Below, in pieces: positions 26,101-34,393 of a stretch of DNA of 64,000 bases. Both the position numbers and the translations under genes were made by a program. Position 1 is the first letter of the stretch. Every line of letters starts with the position of its first letter. The notes beneath the pieces are model-generated. The model saw nothing but the letters and a program-made list of their open reading frames with translations. It was not told where the DNA came from and searched no databases. The stretch is from Amnibacterium setariae (GTDB taxonomy: Bacteria; Actinomycetota; Actinomycetes; Actinomycetales; Microbacteriaceae), in contig NZ_QXTG01000002.1 of assembly GCF_003581425.1 (NCBI RefSeq), forward strand, positions 1,054,001-1,118,000, written 5' to 3'.

Positions 26101-26525
26101 CCGACGATGACGTGCATCTCGCGGCCGAGCCCGGAGTCGGAGAGCAGCTCCTGCACGTCGAGCAGGCGGACGGAGTCGCCGTTGATCGCGTACTCGCTAC
26201 GGCCGTCGCGGAACAGCGTGCGGCTGATCGCGACCTCGCTGTACTCGATCGGCAGCGCGCCGTCCGCGTTGTCGATCGTCAGCACGACCTCCGCGCGGCC
26301 GAGCGGCCCGCGGGTGGCCGTGCCAGCGAAGATCACGTCGGCCATCGAGCCGCCGCGGAGGTTCTTCGCGCCCTGCTCCCCCATCACCCACGCGAGCGCG
26401 TCGACGACGTTCGACTTGCCGGAGCCGTTCGGGCCGACGATGCAGGTGACGCCCGGCTCGAAGACGAAGGTCGTGGGCTGGGCGAAGGACTTGAAGCCCT
26501 TGAGCGTCAGGCTCTTCAGGTGCAC
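23139..26525 (-). CDS. smc: Chromosome segregation protein SMC
   Basis: 1128 residues from GTG 26525, preceded by GGAGGGA 9 nt upstream. N-terminal ATPase half: HLKSLTLKGFKSFA and Walker A GPNGSGKSN (31-39). Long Ala/Arg-rich coiled coils flank a hinge (about 490-640). The C-terminal half has signature LSGGERSLAAVAFL and Walker B FYILDEVEAALDDAN. It organises and segregates the chromosome with ScpA/ScpB, which are not in this window. Confidence 0.98.
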   Translation of the reverse strand: MHLKSLTLKGFKSFAQPTTFVFEPGVTCIVGPNGSGKSNVVDALAWVMGEQGAKNLRGGSMADVIFAGTATRGPLGRAEVVLTIDNADGALPIEYSEVAISRTLFRDGRSEYAINGDSVRLLDVQELLSDSGLGREMHVIVGQGQLDAVLRATPEERRGFIEEAAGILKHRRRRERTLRKLDSMQANLTRLTDLKDELQRQLKPLGAQAEIAREAGDIQAAVRDARTRLLAHDAARLAASVAALTAEQEELATARDVAADGEQRLEARAAVLEREAADDGLDGLRRTAIDLEGVQQRFRVLAQSAATRVALLAPEEAPAAAAGPSSVERADAVALVASLEARVGAVQSAAEAAQVDLAAAQAALDEVDRRIAADAARVAEHDRAVAALERDAAAAGSRAAAADAEGERRAGALAAARTRAEAAAAALAELPEPTAEGPTGDDAAVHEALVAASAEVDAARSALHALEREQSAVDARLAALTAATAAPPSVAQVLGALPGARRLQDLVDIDPAWRTAVGAVLGPLLDAAVVDDPAASAPAVAPLGAVDLVAAAAVAPEQRPTAGTPAIDVVRAPSGVLALLRGVVLVLDLPAARAAVEGTELVAATAAGELVTAARLRTAGAGASGLELTADRDAAAAAAEDLAGRVADARDRLRTARSAQQTARAASEAAQRRERERTDAARSEERRRAALVAAADAATAEVTRATAQAAEAAARRQDALAARDAASAALETARAAERPVVDGGARVPLAAAVDAAREAAVAARLEGRTLQERLNAERARVRSLDERARAAEAAAERAARRAAERALQREAAEAVLTEVPAWQASVDASLVDARSRLALAERERAAMSAELREARARLAAARTDVGELDRRARDLDMRLYEQQVSLQSVRDKGMADLGLDADALAAAAIDGLDRQEEERRLATAERRLARLGRVNPLALEEFAALEQRHAHLGEQLADLHRTRADLLKIVEDLDRRMHDIFSAAYADTEAAFERIFPVLFPGGSGRLSLTEGGEEPGIDVAVRPAGKKIERLSLLSGGERSLAAVAFLLAIFTARPSPFYILDEVEAALDDANLGRLLEVISSLRDASQLILITHQKRTMEIADALYGVSMRQDGVSNVIGQRLAARS

Positions 26526-26612
26526 GCTCGCGCTCCCTCCGCCCGCCGGGCCCGCGCCCGGCTCGAGGGTAGCGAGTCGGTCGGACACGCCGGGAGGCGG
26601 GTCCGGCGGCGG

Positions 26613-27569
26613 TCAGGCGCCGAGCCGCTCCTGCAGCGCGGCGCGGATGGCGGGGCGCATGCCGAACCCGAGCAGGAAGTGCGCCTCGCGGAGGAGGCGG
26701 TCGGCGCGCGAGCCGCGGATGACGCTGCGTCCGCCATCGTGCACGGCCAGCGCCGCTGCCGCGCGGACCGCGAGCGCCGAGCAGGCCGCGCGCGCGGCGG
26801 GCAGCCCGGCGACGTCGGCCGCGAGCAGGGCGTCCCGCGTCCCGGCGACCTCCGCGAGCAGCGGCTCCGACTCCGCCCAGGTCGCGGCGCGGGCGGCGAC
26901 GCCGAGCGCGAGGGCGCCGTTCCCGGCGAGCCCGGCGGCGTCCGCGACCGCCCACTCCTCGGGCGTCACGCGGCCGAGCAGGCGGTCCTCCGGCACCGGC
27001 ACCCCGTCGAAGGCGAGCGTCACGGTCGCGGAGGCGTTCGCCGCGACGAGCGGCGCCAGGTCCGCGCGCATGCCCGGGCCGACGTCGACGAGCGCCGTCG
27101 CGATCGCGCCCTCGTCGTCGACCGCGGCGACGCGGAGCACCTGCGCGACGCCCCACCCCGTGACCCAGAGCGCGCTGCCGTCGAGGCGCCGCGCTCCCGG
27201 CCGACCGCTGAGCCGCAGGGGCTGCGGGCCGCGGACGGCGGTGATCACGACGCCCGCGCGGAGCCGCCCGGTGGCGAGGTCGGGCGCGAACGCGGCGACC
27301 GGGCCGGAGGCGGTCGCGACGGGGCCGAGCGCGCCCTGGTGCTGCAGCCACACGAACGCCGTCGCGAGGCAGCCGCCCGCGAGCGCCGCGGCGACGTCGA
27401 CGCGGTCGTCCAGGCTCGGCCCAACCGCGGCGAGCCCCGTGAGCCCGGCCTCGTCGAGCGCGCGCAGGTGCGCCTCCGGCACCCGGTCCGCCGCGTCGAC
27501 CGCCTCCGCGTCCGGCAGCAGCACCTCCTCCGCGACCCGACGGGCGGTCTCGACGACGCTCTGCACCAC
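26613..27569 (-). CDS. Acyl-CoA dehydrogenase-like protein
   Basis: About 318 residues from a GTG, shorter than typical 380-residue acyl-CoA dehydrogenases. N-terminal helical part, then ALAGGCLATAFVWLQHQGALG, the FAD/substrate-domain strand WVTGWGVAQVLRVAAVD, and LAFDGVPVPEDRLLG as in the ACAD beta domain. No clear catalytic glutamate can be placed in the shortened C-terminal helical domain. It may be a divergent flavoprotein. AAGCAT lies 6 nt before the GTG. Confidence 0.7.
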   Translation of the reverse strand: MVQSVVETARRVAEEVLLPDAEAVDAADRVPEAHLRALDEAGLTGLAAVGPSLDDRVDVAAALAGGCLATAFVWLQHQGALGPVATASGPVAAFAPDLATGRLRAGVVITAVRGPQPLRLSGRPGARRLDGSALWVTGWGVAQVLRVAAVDDEGAIATALVDVGPGMRADLAPLVAANASATVTLAFDGVPVPEDRLLGRVTPEEWAVADAAGLAGNGALALGVAARAATWAESEPLLAEVAGTRDALLAADVAGLPAARAACSALAVRAAAALAVHDGGRSVIRGSRADRLLREAHFLLGFGMRPAIRAALQERLGA

Positions 27570-27601
27570 GGCGCCATGCTTCCACCCGCCGCTGCGGGGG
27601 C

Positions 27602-27770
27602 GGTCTCGAGGCTCGCTGCGCTCGCACCTCGACCAGCGGGGTCGGCTCGCTTCGCTCGCACCTCGACCAGCGGGCAGGGGCGGCCACACGATGGTTGAGC
27701 CGGGCGCTCCGCGCCCGGGCCGAAACCACCCCGGAGCCGCAAGATCGGCGGTCGAGGTACGAGCGGAGCG
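27602..27770. repeat. Cluster of repeats A, A-partial, B and degenerate A
   Basis: Reverse-orientation A at 27602-27639, a second shortened A at 27641-27673, B at 27692-27728 (core GCCGGGCGCTCCGCGCCCG), and a degenerate A at 27749-27770 abutting the stop of the secreted-protein gene. Confidence 0.8.
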
Positions 27771-27776
27771 GGAGGG

Positions 27777-28334
27777 CTAGGAGCCCTGCTTCGCCTCGCA
27801 CTTCGCCTGGAAGCGCGCCTGCACGGTCTTCACGTTCTGCTGGATCGTCGGGCCGTAGTCGCCGGCGAGCGCCTTCTGCTCGATCTTCTCCGCCTCGGCC
27901 TTCCGCTCGTCGGTCTTCGCCTTCAGGCCGTGCAGCGTCTTCAGGTCGGCGCGGAGGGACGCGGGCAGCGCGGCGGCGAGGGCCCGCTCAGCGGCCTTCC
28001 CGCCGCCCACGACGCGGGCGATCTCGCCGGCGCGTGCGCCGTAGCCGCCGGCGAGCGCCCTCTGCCGGATCGCCTTCCGCTCGGCCGCGCGGTCAGCGCC
28101 CTTCGGCTCGCTGCGGAGCTTCTTCAGGTCGGTCTTCAGCTGCCCGGGCATCGCGCCGCGCAGCTCCGCGCGCAGGTGCACGCCGCAGGCGGCGGGGGTG
28201 GTGGAGGCGCTCGGCGTGCCGTCGCCGGTCGCGGCGAGCGCCGCGGTCGTGCCGCCGCCGACGGCGAGCAGCACGGCGGCGCCGGAGGCGACCAGCACGG
28301 CCGTGCGGCGGGTGGAGCGGAGGGGTTTGATCAT
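27777..28334 (-). CDS. Predicted secreted or membrane-anchored protein with an internal duplication
   Basis: 185 residues. GAGGA lies 5 nt before the ATG. N-terminal signal/anchor TAVLVASGAAVLLAVGGGTTAALAA. The mature part is rich in Lys/Ala/Arg and contains two similar units: QRALAGGYGARAGEIARVV and QKALAGDYGPTIQQNVKTV, each preceded by a K.L.....KAD.R.AE.K segment. Two cysteines, one near each end of the mature part. No family recognised. Divergent from a two-component system 160 bp away, which may control it. Confidence 0.7.
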   Translation of the reverse strand: MIKPLRSTRRTAVLVASGAAVLLAVGGGTTAALAATGDGTPSASTTPAACGVHLRAELRGAMPGQLKTDLKKLRSEPKGADRAAERKAIRQRALAGGYGARAGEIARVVGGGKAAERALAAALPASLRADLKTLHGLKAKTDERKAEAEKIEQKALAGDYGPTIQQNVKTVQARFQAKCEAKQGS

Positions 28335-28480
28335 GTCGTCCTCGTCGGTCGGGGTTCGGGCCGTCGCGCGGGGCAGCGGTGGGAGCAGTGTGCGAGCCCC
28401 GGGCTCGGCGCGCGTTCGGGGAATGTTCGAGGCGTGTAAAGCGGGCCGAGGCCGAGCGGTTCGACCCCGCCGGGAGCCGC

Positions 28481-28486
28481 TTGAAT
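28481..28486 (+). promoter_or_regulatory. -10 box (TTGAAT) for the two-component operon
   Basis: TTGAAT ends 7 nt before the GTG at 28494. Confidence 0.4.
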
Positions 28487-28493
28487 TGCGCTC

Positions 28494-29171
28494 GTGGACG
28501 CCAGAGGGCTCGTGCTGATCGCGGAGGACGAGCCCGCGATCGCCGACCTCGAGCGCCTCTACCTGGCGGACGCGGGGTTCGGCGTGCACGTCGAGCGGAC
28601 CGGCGACGCGGCCCTGGCCGCCGTCGACCGGCTGCGGCCCGTCGCGATCGTGCTCGACGTGGGGCTGCCCGGGCGGGACGGCCTCGACGTCTGCCGGACG
28701 CTCCGGGCCCGCGGCGACTGGACGCCGGTCGTGTTCGTCACGGCCCGCGACGACGAGGTCGACCGGCTGCTCGGCCTCGAGCTCGGCGGGGACGACTACC
28801 TGACGAAACCGTTCTCGCCGCGGGAGCTCGTCGCGCGCGTGCGGGGTCTGCTGCGCCGCGCCGCCCTCCCGGCGACCGCCGCACCGGTCGTCGTGGGCGG
28901 CGTGGAGCTCGATGCCGAGCGGCGGACCGTGACGGCCGCGGGGCGCCGCGTGGACCTGACCGCGACCGAGTTCGACCTGCTCGCGAAGCTGATGAGCGCG
29001 CCGGGCCGGGTGTTCACCCGCGAGCAGCTGCTCTCGAGCGTCTGGGGCCAGGCCGACTACGGCGGCGGCCGCACGGTCGACGTGCATGTGGCGCAGCTGC
29101 GGGCGAAGCTCGGGGACGCCTCCCCCATCCGCACGTCGCGCGGCGTCGGCTACGCCGCGGACGTCGGCTGA
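28494..29171 (+). CDS. OmpR/PhoB-family response regulator
   Basis: 225 residues. Receiver domain with acidic pair E11-D12, phosphoacceptor D55 (VLDVGLPG), T in FVTARD and K in LTKPFSPREL. Winged-helix output domain about 130-222 with VDLTATEFDLLAKLMSAPGRVFTREQLL and TVDVHVAQLRAKL. The stop overlaps the histidine kinase start by one base (TGATG). The secreted protein divergently encoded upstream is a plausible target. Confidence 0.95.
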   Translation: MDARGLVLIAEDEPAIADLERLYLADAGFGVHVERTGDAALAAVDRLRPVAIVLDVGLPGRDGLDVCRTLRARGDWTPVVFVTARDDEVDRLLGLELGGDDYLTKPFSPRELVARVRGLLRRAALPATAAPVVVGGVELDAERRTVTAAGRRVDLTATEFDLLAKLMSAPGRVFTREQLLSSVWGQADYGGGRTVDVHVAQLRAKLGDASPIRTSRGVGYAADVG

Positions 29172-30550
29172 TGCGCGGGCTGTCGCTCCGCATCCTCGCC
29201 CTGTCCGTCGGCCTGGTGCTCGCGACCACGCTCGCCGCCGGGCTCGCGACCGTCCAGCTCGCCCGGGGGGCCGCGGCGAGCGAGCAGCGCAGCGAGCTCG
29301 TCGCGCAGGCGTCCCTGATCACGATCCAGTCCGCCCGGCTGGCCACGCCCCGCTTCCTCCGCCGGATCGGCACCGGGCTGGACGGCTCGGTGCTCGTCGT
29401 CGTCGACGCGGACGGCGCCGTCTCCACCTCGACCGCGCCGGGCAGGAAGCAGCTGATCGCCGCCGTGACGGGGGCGGGGCGGGAGGCGGCGACGTCACGC
29501 GGCCGGGTGTCCACGACCGTCGACCTGCGCGGGCGGACGCAGCTCGTCGAGGCGCGGCCGATCCAGGACGGCGGCGCGATCGTGCTGTCGCGGCCGCAGA
29601 GCGCGCTCAGCCGGACCACGCGCGACCTCGTCGGCCGCATCCTCCTGGTGCTGCTCGTCGCGCTCGCGGTCGCCGCGGTCGCCGCCGTGTGGCTGTCGCG
29701 GCGGCTGGCCCGCCCGCTGCGGGCGACCGCCCGGGCCGCGCAGCGGCTGGCGCACGGCGAGCGCGGCGTCGCGGTGCCGGAGGACGGGCCGGGCGAGGTC
29801 GGCGACGTCGCGCAGGCGCTCCGCGCCCTCGACACCGCGCTCGCGCAGAGCGAGGGCCGTCAGCGGGAGTTCCTCCTGTCCGTCTCCCACGAGCTGCGCA
29901 CCCCGCTGACCGCGCTGCGCGGCTACGGGGAGGCCCTCGCGGACGGGCTCGTGCCGCCCGGCAGCACGCAGGAGGTCGGCCGGACGCTCGTGCGCGAGAC
30001 CGAGCGCGTCGAGCGGTTCACCGCCGACCTCCTCGAGCTGGCGCGGCTCGAGGCCGACGACTTCTCGATCGAGCCCGCCGCCGTCGACCTCGGCGGCGTC
30101 GCGGAGGAGGCGCTCGTCGCGTGGCGGGCGCGGGCCGACGCGGAGGGGGTCGAGCTGCGCACCGAGGGGTTCGAGCGGCCGGTGCTCGCCCGGGCGGACC
30201 CGAGGCGGACCCGGCAGGTGCTCGACGGGCTCGTCGAGAACGCCCTGCGCGCGACGCCGGCCGGCGGCGAGGTCGTGCTCGTCGCCGTGCGCGGGCAGGA
30301 CGCCTCCGGCATCGCGGTGGAGGACTCGGGGCCGGGGCTCTCGGACGAGGACCTCGCCGACGCCTTCACCCGCGGCCTGCTGCGCGAGCGTTACCGGGAG
30401 ACGCGCGCGGTGGGCACGGGGCTCGGGCTCTCGATCGCGACGCGCCTCGCGGCGCGCATGGGCGGCCGGGTGCGCGCCGAGCACGCGCGCGAGCGCTCGG
30501 GCGCCCGCTTCGTGCTCGAGCTTCCGGAGGCGGTCGCGGACCCGCGATAG
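29171..30550 (+). CDS. Sensor histidine kinase
   Basis: 459 residues. Two transmembrane helices (about 8-30 and 155-178) bracket a short extracytoplasmic sensor of about 125 residues. Then HAMP (SRRLARPLRATARAAQRLAHGE), HisKA with the phosphorylated His in SVSHELRTPL, and HATPase with ENALRATP, EDSGPGL and GTGLGLSIA. Forms a coupled pair with the upstream response regulator. The stimulus is not evident. Confidence 0.95.
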   Translation: MRGLSLRILALSVGLVLATTLAAGLATVQLARGAAASEQRSELVAQASLITIQSARLATPRFLRRIGTGLDGSVLVVVDADGAVSTSTAPGRKQLIAAVTGAGREAATSRGRVSTTVDLRGRTQLVEARPIQDGGAIVLSRPQSALSRTTRDLVGRILLVLLVALAVAAVAAVWLSRRLARPLRATARAAQRLAHGERGVAVPEDGPGEVGDVAQALRALDTALAQSEGRQREFLLSVSHELRTPLTALRGYGEALADGLVPPGSTQEVGRTLVRETERVERFTADLLELARLEADDFSIEPAAVDLGGVAEEALVAWRARADAEGVELRTEGFERPVLARADPRRTRQVLDGLVENALRATPAGGEVVLVAVRGQDASGIAVEDSGPGLSDEDLADAFTRGLLRERYRETRAVGTGLGLSIATRLAARMGGRVRAEHARERSGARFVLELPEAVADPR

Positions 30551-30560
30551 CGCGGTGCGC

Positions 30561-30760
30561 GGTCTCGAGGCTCGCTCCGCTCGCACCTCGACCAGCGGGG
30601 AGGAGAGGTGACCCCCGGTGGTTGAGCCGGGCGCTCCGCGCGGGAGGGGCGGCGACACGATGGTTGAGCCGGGCGCTCCGCGCCCGTGCCGAAACCATCT
30701 CGAAGCGCGATAGCGCGGTGCATGGTCTCGAGGCTCGCTGCGCTCGCACCTCGACCAGCG
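30561..30760. repeat. Repeat cluster A-B(truncated)-B-A after the histidine kinase
   Basis: Reverse A at 30561-30599, truncated B at 30618-30642, B at 30661-30698, and A at 30724-30760. The leader GCGATAGCGCGGTGC occurs before both A copies (about 30545 and 30708), so one A plus its flank was duplicated. This fills the gap between the kinase and the convergent DUF1345-like gene. Confidence 0.8.
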
Positions 30761-30814
30761 GAGAGGGCGAGCGGAGCGTACGGCGGCGGATGTGGCGGGT
30801 CGGCAGCGAGCGGG

Positions 30815-31501
30815 TCAGCTCAGGAGGGAGACCCCGCGGGCGATCACGAGGGCCAGGATCACGAAGGCGACGAACGCCTCGAGGCCCATCGCGATCTTCG
30901 CGCGAGTGGTCAGCGGCATCACGTCGGTCGGCGAGAACGCCATCGAGTTCGTCAGCGAGAAGTAGAGGTAGTCGATGAAGGCGGCGACCCAGCCGCTCTT
31001 CTCCGACGAGCCCGAAGCGACCTCGCGCACGGCGTCCGCGTCCTCGTCCTGCGGGAACCGGAAGTCCGCGTGGGGCAGCCGATTCCGGGGCTGGACGGTC
31101 CGGGCGACCGGGCCGCCGCGGTCGATCTCCCAGTACGCGAGCCCGTAGGCGATCACGTTCGTGACCCACACCTGCAGCGTCGCGAGCAGGATGACCGGCC
31201 CGTCCGACGGCTTCGCGGTCAGCAGGGCGTGGATGACGAACGCGAGCGCCGCGTGGTTCGCGACGAGCAGCAGCAGTACCTGGGCGGTCGACAGCCCGCG
31301 CGACCACCGGGTCTCCCGGTCCACCCGCCTCGGGTTCAGCAGGACCACCGGCACGATCAGGACCACGCCGAGGACCACGACGACCGCCCGCAGGACGACG
31401 GGCACGTCGCTCGGCAGCGTCGCGTACAGCGCGAGCGCGACGACGATCGCTAGGACCGGCGGCCACCGGTACTCGGCGGCCGAGCGACGCTGCTGCGCCA
31501 T
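30815..31501 (-). CDS. DUF1345-like integral membrane protein
   Basis: 228 residues with about six hydrophobic segments. The C-terminal region DYLYFSLTNSMAFSPTDVMPLTTRAKIAMGLE fits the DUF1345 pattern, which resembles a two-helix ion-channel pore, but no transport activity is established. It starts 6 nt after the stop of the ThDP enzyme gene on the same strand, so the two are probably co-transcribed. Confidence 0.75.
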   Translation of the reverse strand: MAQQRRSAAEYRWPPVLAIVVALALYATLPSDVPVVLRAVVVVLGVVLIVPVVLLNPRRVDRETRWSRGLSTAQVLLLLVANHAALAFVIHALLTAKPSDGPVILLATLQVWVTNVIAYGLAYWEIDRGGPVARTVQPRNRLPHADFRFPQDEDADAVREVASGSSEKSGWVAAFIDYLYFSLTNSMAFSPTDVMPLTTRAKIAMGLEAFVAFVILALVIARGVSLLS

Positions 31502-31507
31502 CGGCGG

Positions 31508-33334
31508 CTAGCCCTCCTTCGAGCCGAGGTGGAGGGCGCCCTTCACGCGCTCGATCCCCTCCGACACGATGCCCTCGGCGGAGTCGACGAGCACCTGCGG
31601 CGCGAGCGGGTCGCCCTTCGCGAACGCCTTGACCGTGTTGTTCCGGTACTCGCTCGTGATCTTCGGCGGCAGGGGCGGCGCGTTGCGGGTGACGACGTCG
31701 TCGATGACGGTGACGCCCCGGTGCGCGAGGGCGGCCTCGACCGCGGCGGCGGCGTCCTCGTCCTTCGTGACCGTGATCCCGTTGAACCCGAGCAGCCGCG
31801 CCCAGCCGGCGTAGTCGACGCTCTCCACGTCCTGCGAGGTGCGCCAGACCGGGTTGCCGTCCTCGGTCCGCATCTCCCACGAGACCTGCGCGAGGTCGTC
31901 GTTGTGCATGACGATCACGACGAACGTCGGGTCGTCCCAGGCGGCGAGGTGCTTCTTGATCGTGATCAGCTCGTTCATGCCGAGCATCTGGAAGGCGCCG
32001 TCACCGATCGTGCAGATCACGGTGCGGTCGGAGTGGGCGAACTTCGCGGCGATCGCGTAGGGCATCGCCCCGTTCATGCTCGCGAGGCGTCCCGACAGGT
32101 CGCCCTGCATCCCGCGGCGGAGGCGGATGTGGTGGCCGTACCAGTCGGCCGTCGTGCCGGCGTCGCAGGTGACGATCGCGCCCTCCGGCAGGCGGCGGTT
32201 CAGCTCGTGGAAGATGCGCCGCGGGTTGCCGCCGTCGGGGAAGGTCAGCATCGCCTGCCGCTCCATCTCCTGCTCCCAGTCGTGGAACTCGGCGGCGATC
32301 TTCTCCTGCCAGGAGCGGTCCTCCTTCTGCTCGAGCAGCGGGAGGAGGGCGTCGAGCGTCGACCTCACGTCGCCCCACAGGTTGACCTCGGTCGGGTACC
32401 GCACGCCGAGCTGCTCGGGCTTCAGGTCGACCTGCACGCCCCGCGCCTGCCCGCTCTTCGGCAGGAACTCGCCGTACGGGTAGTTCGTGCCGAGCAGCAC
32501 GATCGTGTCGCAGTCCTGGATCTGGTGGAGGCTCGGCAGGGAGCCGAGCAGCCCGACCTGCTGCGAGTGGTACGGCACGTCGGCGGGGATCACGTCCTTG
32601 CCGCGCAGCGCCGTGATGATGCCCGCGCCGGTACGGTCGGCTGCGGCGAGCACCTCGTCGGTGGCGCCGCGGGCGCCCGCGCCGACGAGGAAGGTGACCC
32701 GCTCCCCCGCGTTGATCACCTCGGCCGCGCGGCGCAGCTCGTCCTGCGGCGGCGTGATGCGCGTGGAGGCGGCGACGGCGCTCGAGCGGGACACCCAGTG
32801 CTCGGCGCCGAGCTCGCCCACGTCCATCCCCTGCACGTCGTGCGGGAACACGATGACCGCCGGCTGGAGGCGCGCGATCGCCGTGCGGAAGGCGGTGTCG
32901 ACGACCGCGAGCGCCTGGTCGGGCGTCGTGATCGTCTGCACGTAGCAGGCGACGTCGGCGAAGACCCGCTCGAGGTTGTCCTCCTGCTGCGTGAACGTGC
33001 CGATGGAGGCGAGGCCCTGCTGCCCGACGATGGCGACCACGGGCACGTTGTCGCTCTTCGCGTCGTACAGCCCCGTGATCATGTGGAAGGCGCCGGGGCT
33101 GGAGGTCGCGATGCAGACGCCGACCTCGCCGGTGAACTTCGCGTGCGCCGTCGCCATGAAGGCGGACATCTCCTCGTGGGTCGGGCGGATGTACTCGAAG
33201 CCCTCGCCCTTCCGCTCCGCCTTCCCGAGCGCGCCGTCGAACTCGCCGATGCCGTCGCCGGGGTACCCGTAGACGCGGTGGACGCCCCACTCGTGCATCC
33301 GCCGGATCACCGCTTCGCTGACCGTCTGACCCAT
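31508..33334 (-). CDS. Thiamine diphosphate-dependent enzyme (pyruvate oxidase/acetolactate synthase-like)
   Basis: 608 residues in the three-domain POX/ALS layout. N-terminal pyrimidine-binding domain with YGYPGDGIGEF and catalytic Glu in THEE (52-55); central domain (VTFLVGAGARGATDEVL); C-terminal diphosphate domain with GDGAFQMLGMNELITI and HNDD. Probably decarboxylates pyruvate or a related 2-oxo acid; closest in style to pyruvate dehydrogenase (quinone)/pyruvate oxidase. GGGAGCGGAC precedes the ATG, and a TACGGT box lies about 45 nt upstream. Confidence 0.88.
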   Translation of the reverse strand: MGQTVSEAVIRRMHEWGVHRVYGYPGDGIGEFDGALGKAERKGEGFEYIRPTHEEMSAFMATAHAKFTGEVGVCIATSSPGAFHMITGLYDAKSDNVPVVAIVGQQGLASIGTFTQQEDNLERVFADVACYVQTITTPDQALAVVDTAFRTAIARLQPAVIVFPHDVQGMDVGELGAEHWVSRSSAVAASTRITPPQDELRRAAEVINAGERVTFLVGAGARGATDEVLAAADRTGAGIITALRGKDVIPADVPYHSQQVGLLGSLPSLHQIQDCDTIVLLGTNYPYGEFLPKSGQARGVQVDLKPEQLGVRYPTEVNLWGDVRSTLDALLPLLEQKEDRSWQEKIAAEFHDWEQEMERQAMLTFPDGGNPRRIFHELNRRLPEGAIVTCDAGTTADWYGHHIRLRRGMQGDLSGRLASMNGAMPYAIAAKFAHSDRTVICTIGDGAFQMLGMNELITIKKHLAAWDDPTFVVIVMHNDDLAQVSWEMRTEDGNPVWRTSQDVESVDYAGWARLLGFNGITVTKDEDAAAAVEAALAHRGVTVIDDVVTRNAPPLPPKITSEYRNNTVKAFAKGDPLAPQVLVDSAEGIVSEGIERVKGALHLGSKEG

Positions 33335-33419
33335 GTCCGCTCCCGTCCGCGCCTCGTGGAGGCGACCCCGGGAACCGTATGACCGCTGATCGGGAGGCGG
33401 CAGAGCGCGGGCTGAGCGG

Positions 33420-34250
33420 CTAGGCGGTGCGGGCGATCCGGGCCCGGATCAGGGCGTACAGCCCGGCGAGGATCCAGCCGACCCCGACCGCGATGAGCAG
33501 CACCTGGCCGAACGGGCTGCCCGAGAAGCCCGCGAGCGCGGCGTCGAGGCCGCCGACCCGCTCGGCGTCGACGGTCCACGCGGCGAACAGGAGGGTGCCG
33601 CCGACGAGCAGGATCGTCACGCCCTGGGCCACGTACGCGACGGAGCCGAGCGCGAGGACGGACCAGCGCTGCCCCTCCTCCTCCGGCAGCCGGATCGTCT
33701 TCACGAACCGCTGGGAGATCCCGAGCCAGATCATGCTCGCGCCGATCACGACCACGACGACCCCGCCGAGCGCGAGCACGAGCTGCCCGCCCGGCACGTC
33801 GAAGAGCGTGCGGCTCGCGGCGGCCCGGTCCGCGTCGTCGAGCGCGTGGGCGCCGAACGCGAAGCGCGCGGCTGTGAGGCCGATGACGGCGTAGACGGAG
33901 CCCCGGCCCCAGAAGACGAGCCGCTGCCGCCACCGCTCGAGCGGCTTCGGGTCCTGGTACAGCGCGCCTTGGACGACGAGCCAGAGGAACAGGGCGGCGT
34001 TGCCCGCGGCGACGAGGCCGAGCAGCACGACGCCGCCGGGCACCGCGCGGATCGCGCCGAACGCGCCCTGCGCACCGGGGTGCGCACCGTCGACGTGCGC
34101 GGCGAGCAGCAGGGCGAGGACGCCGATCATGCCCCGCAGCAGGGCGGAGGCGGCGTAGCCGGACCGGGCGACGGCGCGGACCCACGGGGTCCCGCTCGCG
34201 GTGCGGGCGAAGCGCTCGGCGTCGTCGAGCCGCTCCTCGAACCCGGTCAC
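33420..34250 (-). CDS. DUF1206 integral membrane protein
   Basis: 276 residues from GTG 34250; a GTG at 34259 would add three. Three repeated two-helix units, each opening with an aromatic/Arg-Gly signature: RSGYAASALLRGMIG, WGRGSVYAVIGLTAARFAF and GSVAYVAQGVTILLVGG, matching the triple DUF1206 architecture. Function unknown. No SD, but a 17-codon leader ORF ends with TGA overlapping this GTG (GTGA). Divergent from the APC permease. Confidence 0.83.
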   Translation of the reverse strand: MTGFEERLDDAERFARTASGTPWVRAVARSGYAASALLRGMIGVLALLLAAHVDGAHPGAQGAFGAIRAVPGGVVLLGLVAAGNAALFLWLVVQGALYQDPKPLERWRQRLVFWGRGSVYAVIGLTAARFAFGAHALDDADRAAASRTLFDVPGGQLVLALGGVVVVVIGASMIWLGISQRFVKTIRLPEEEGQRWSVLALGSVAYVAQGVTILLVGGTLLFAAWTVDAERVGGLDAALAGFSGSPFGQVLLIAVGVGWILAGLYALIRARIARTA

Positions 34251-34300
34251 GGGGTCCACGGGCGCTCGACGCCGCCCGCCGCCGCCCGCCCGCTCCGCAC
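34247..34300 (-). CDS. Leaderless 17-codon upstream ORF coupled to the DUF1206 gene
   Basis: GTG 34300 lies 6 nt after a TAGCCT box. The peptide [17 protein letters not shown] ends at TGA 34249-34247, overlapping the DUF1206 GTG as GTGA. It probably delivers ribosomes to the downstream start. Could be a chance reading frame, but the same arrangement occurs at 34394 and 54024. Confidence 0.45.
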   Translation of the reverse strand: MRSGRAAAGGVERPWTP

Positions 34301-34306
34301 CCGTCG

Positions 34307-34312
34307 AGGCTA
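34307..34312 (-). promoter_or_regulatory. -10 box (TAGCCT) for the DUF1206 transcript
   Basis: TAGCCT (minus strand) is spaced 6 nt from GTG 34300 of the leader ORF. Confidence 0.45.
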
Positions 34313-34380
34313 GGCGACCCGCGCTCCGGTACCGCGGAACGCCTGGGGATTCCACCCGCGCGGAGGATCCGCCTTCCCCG

Positions 34381-34386
34381 TACCGT
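34381..34386 (+). promoter_or_regulatory. -10 box (TACCGT) for the APC permease transcript
   Basis: TACCGT ends 7 nt before GTG 34394, which opens a leader ORF rather than the permease frame. Confidence 0.45.
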
Positions 34387-34393
34387 GCGGCGG

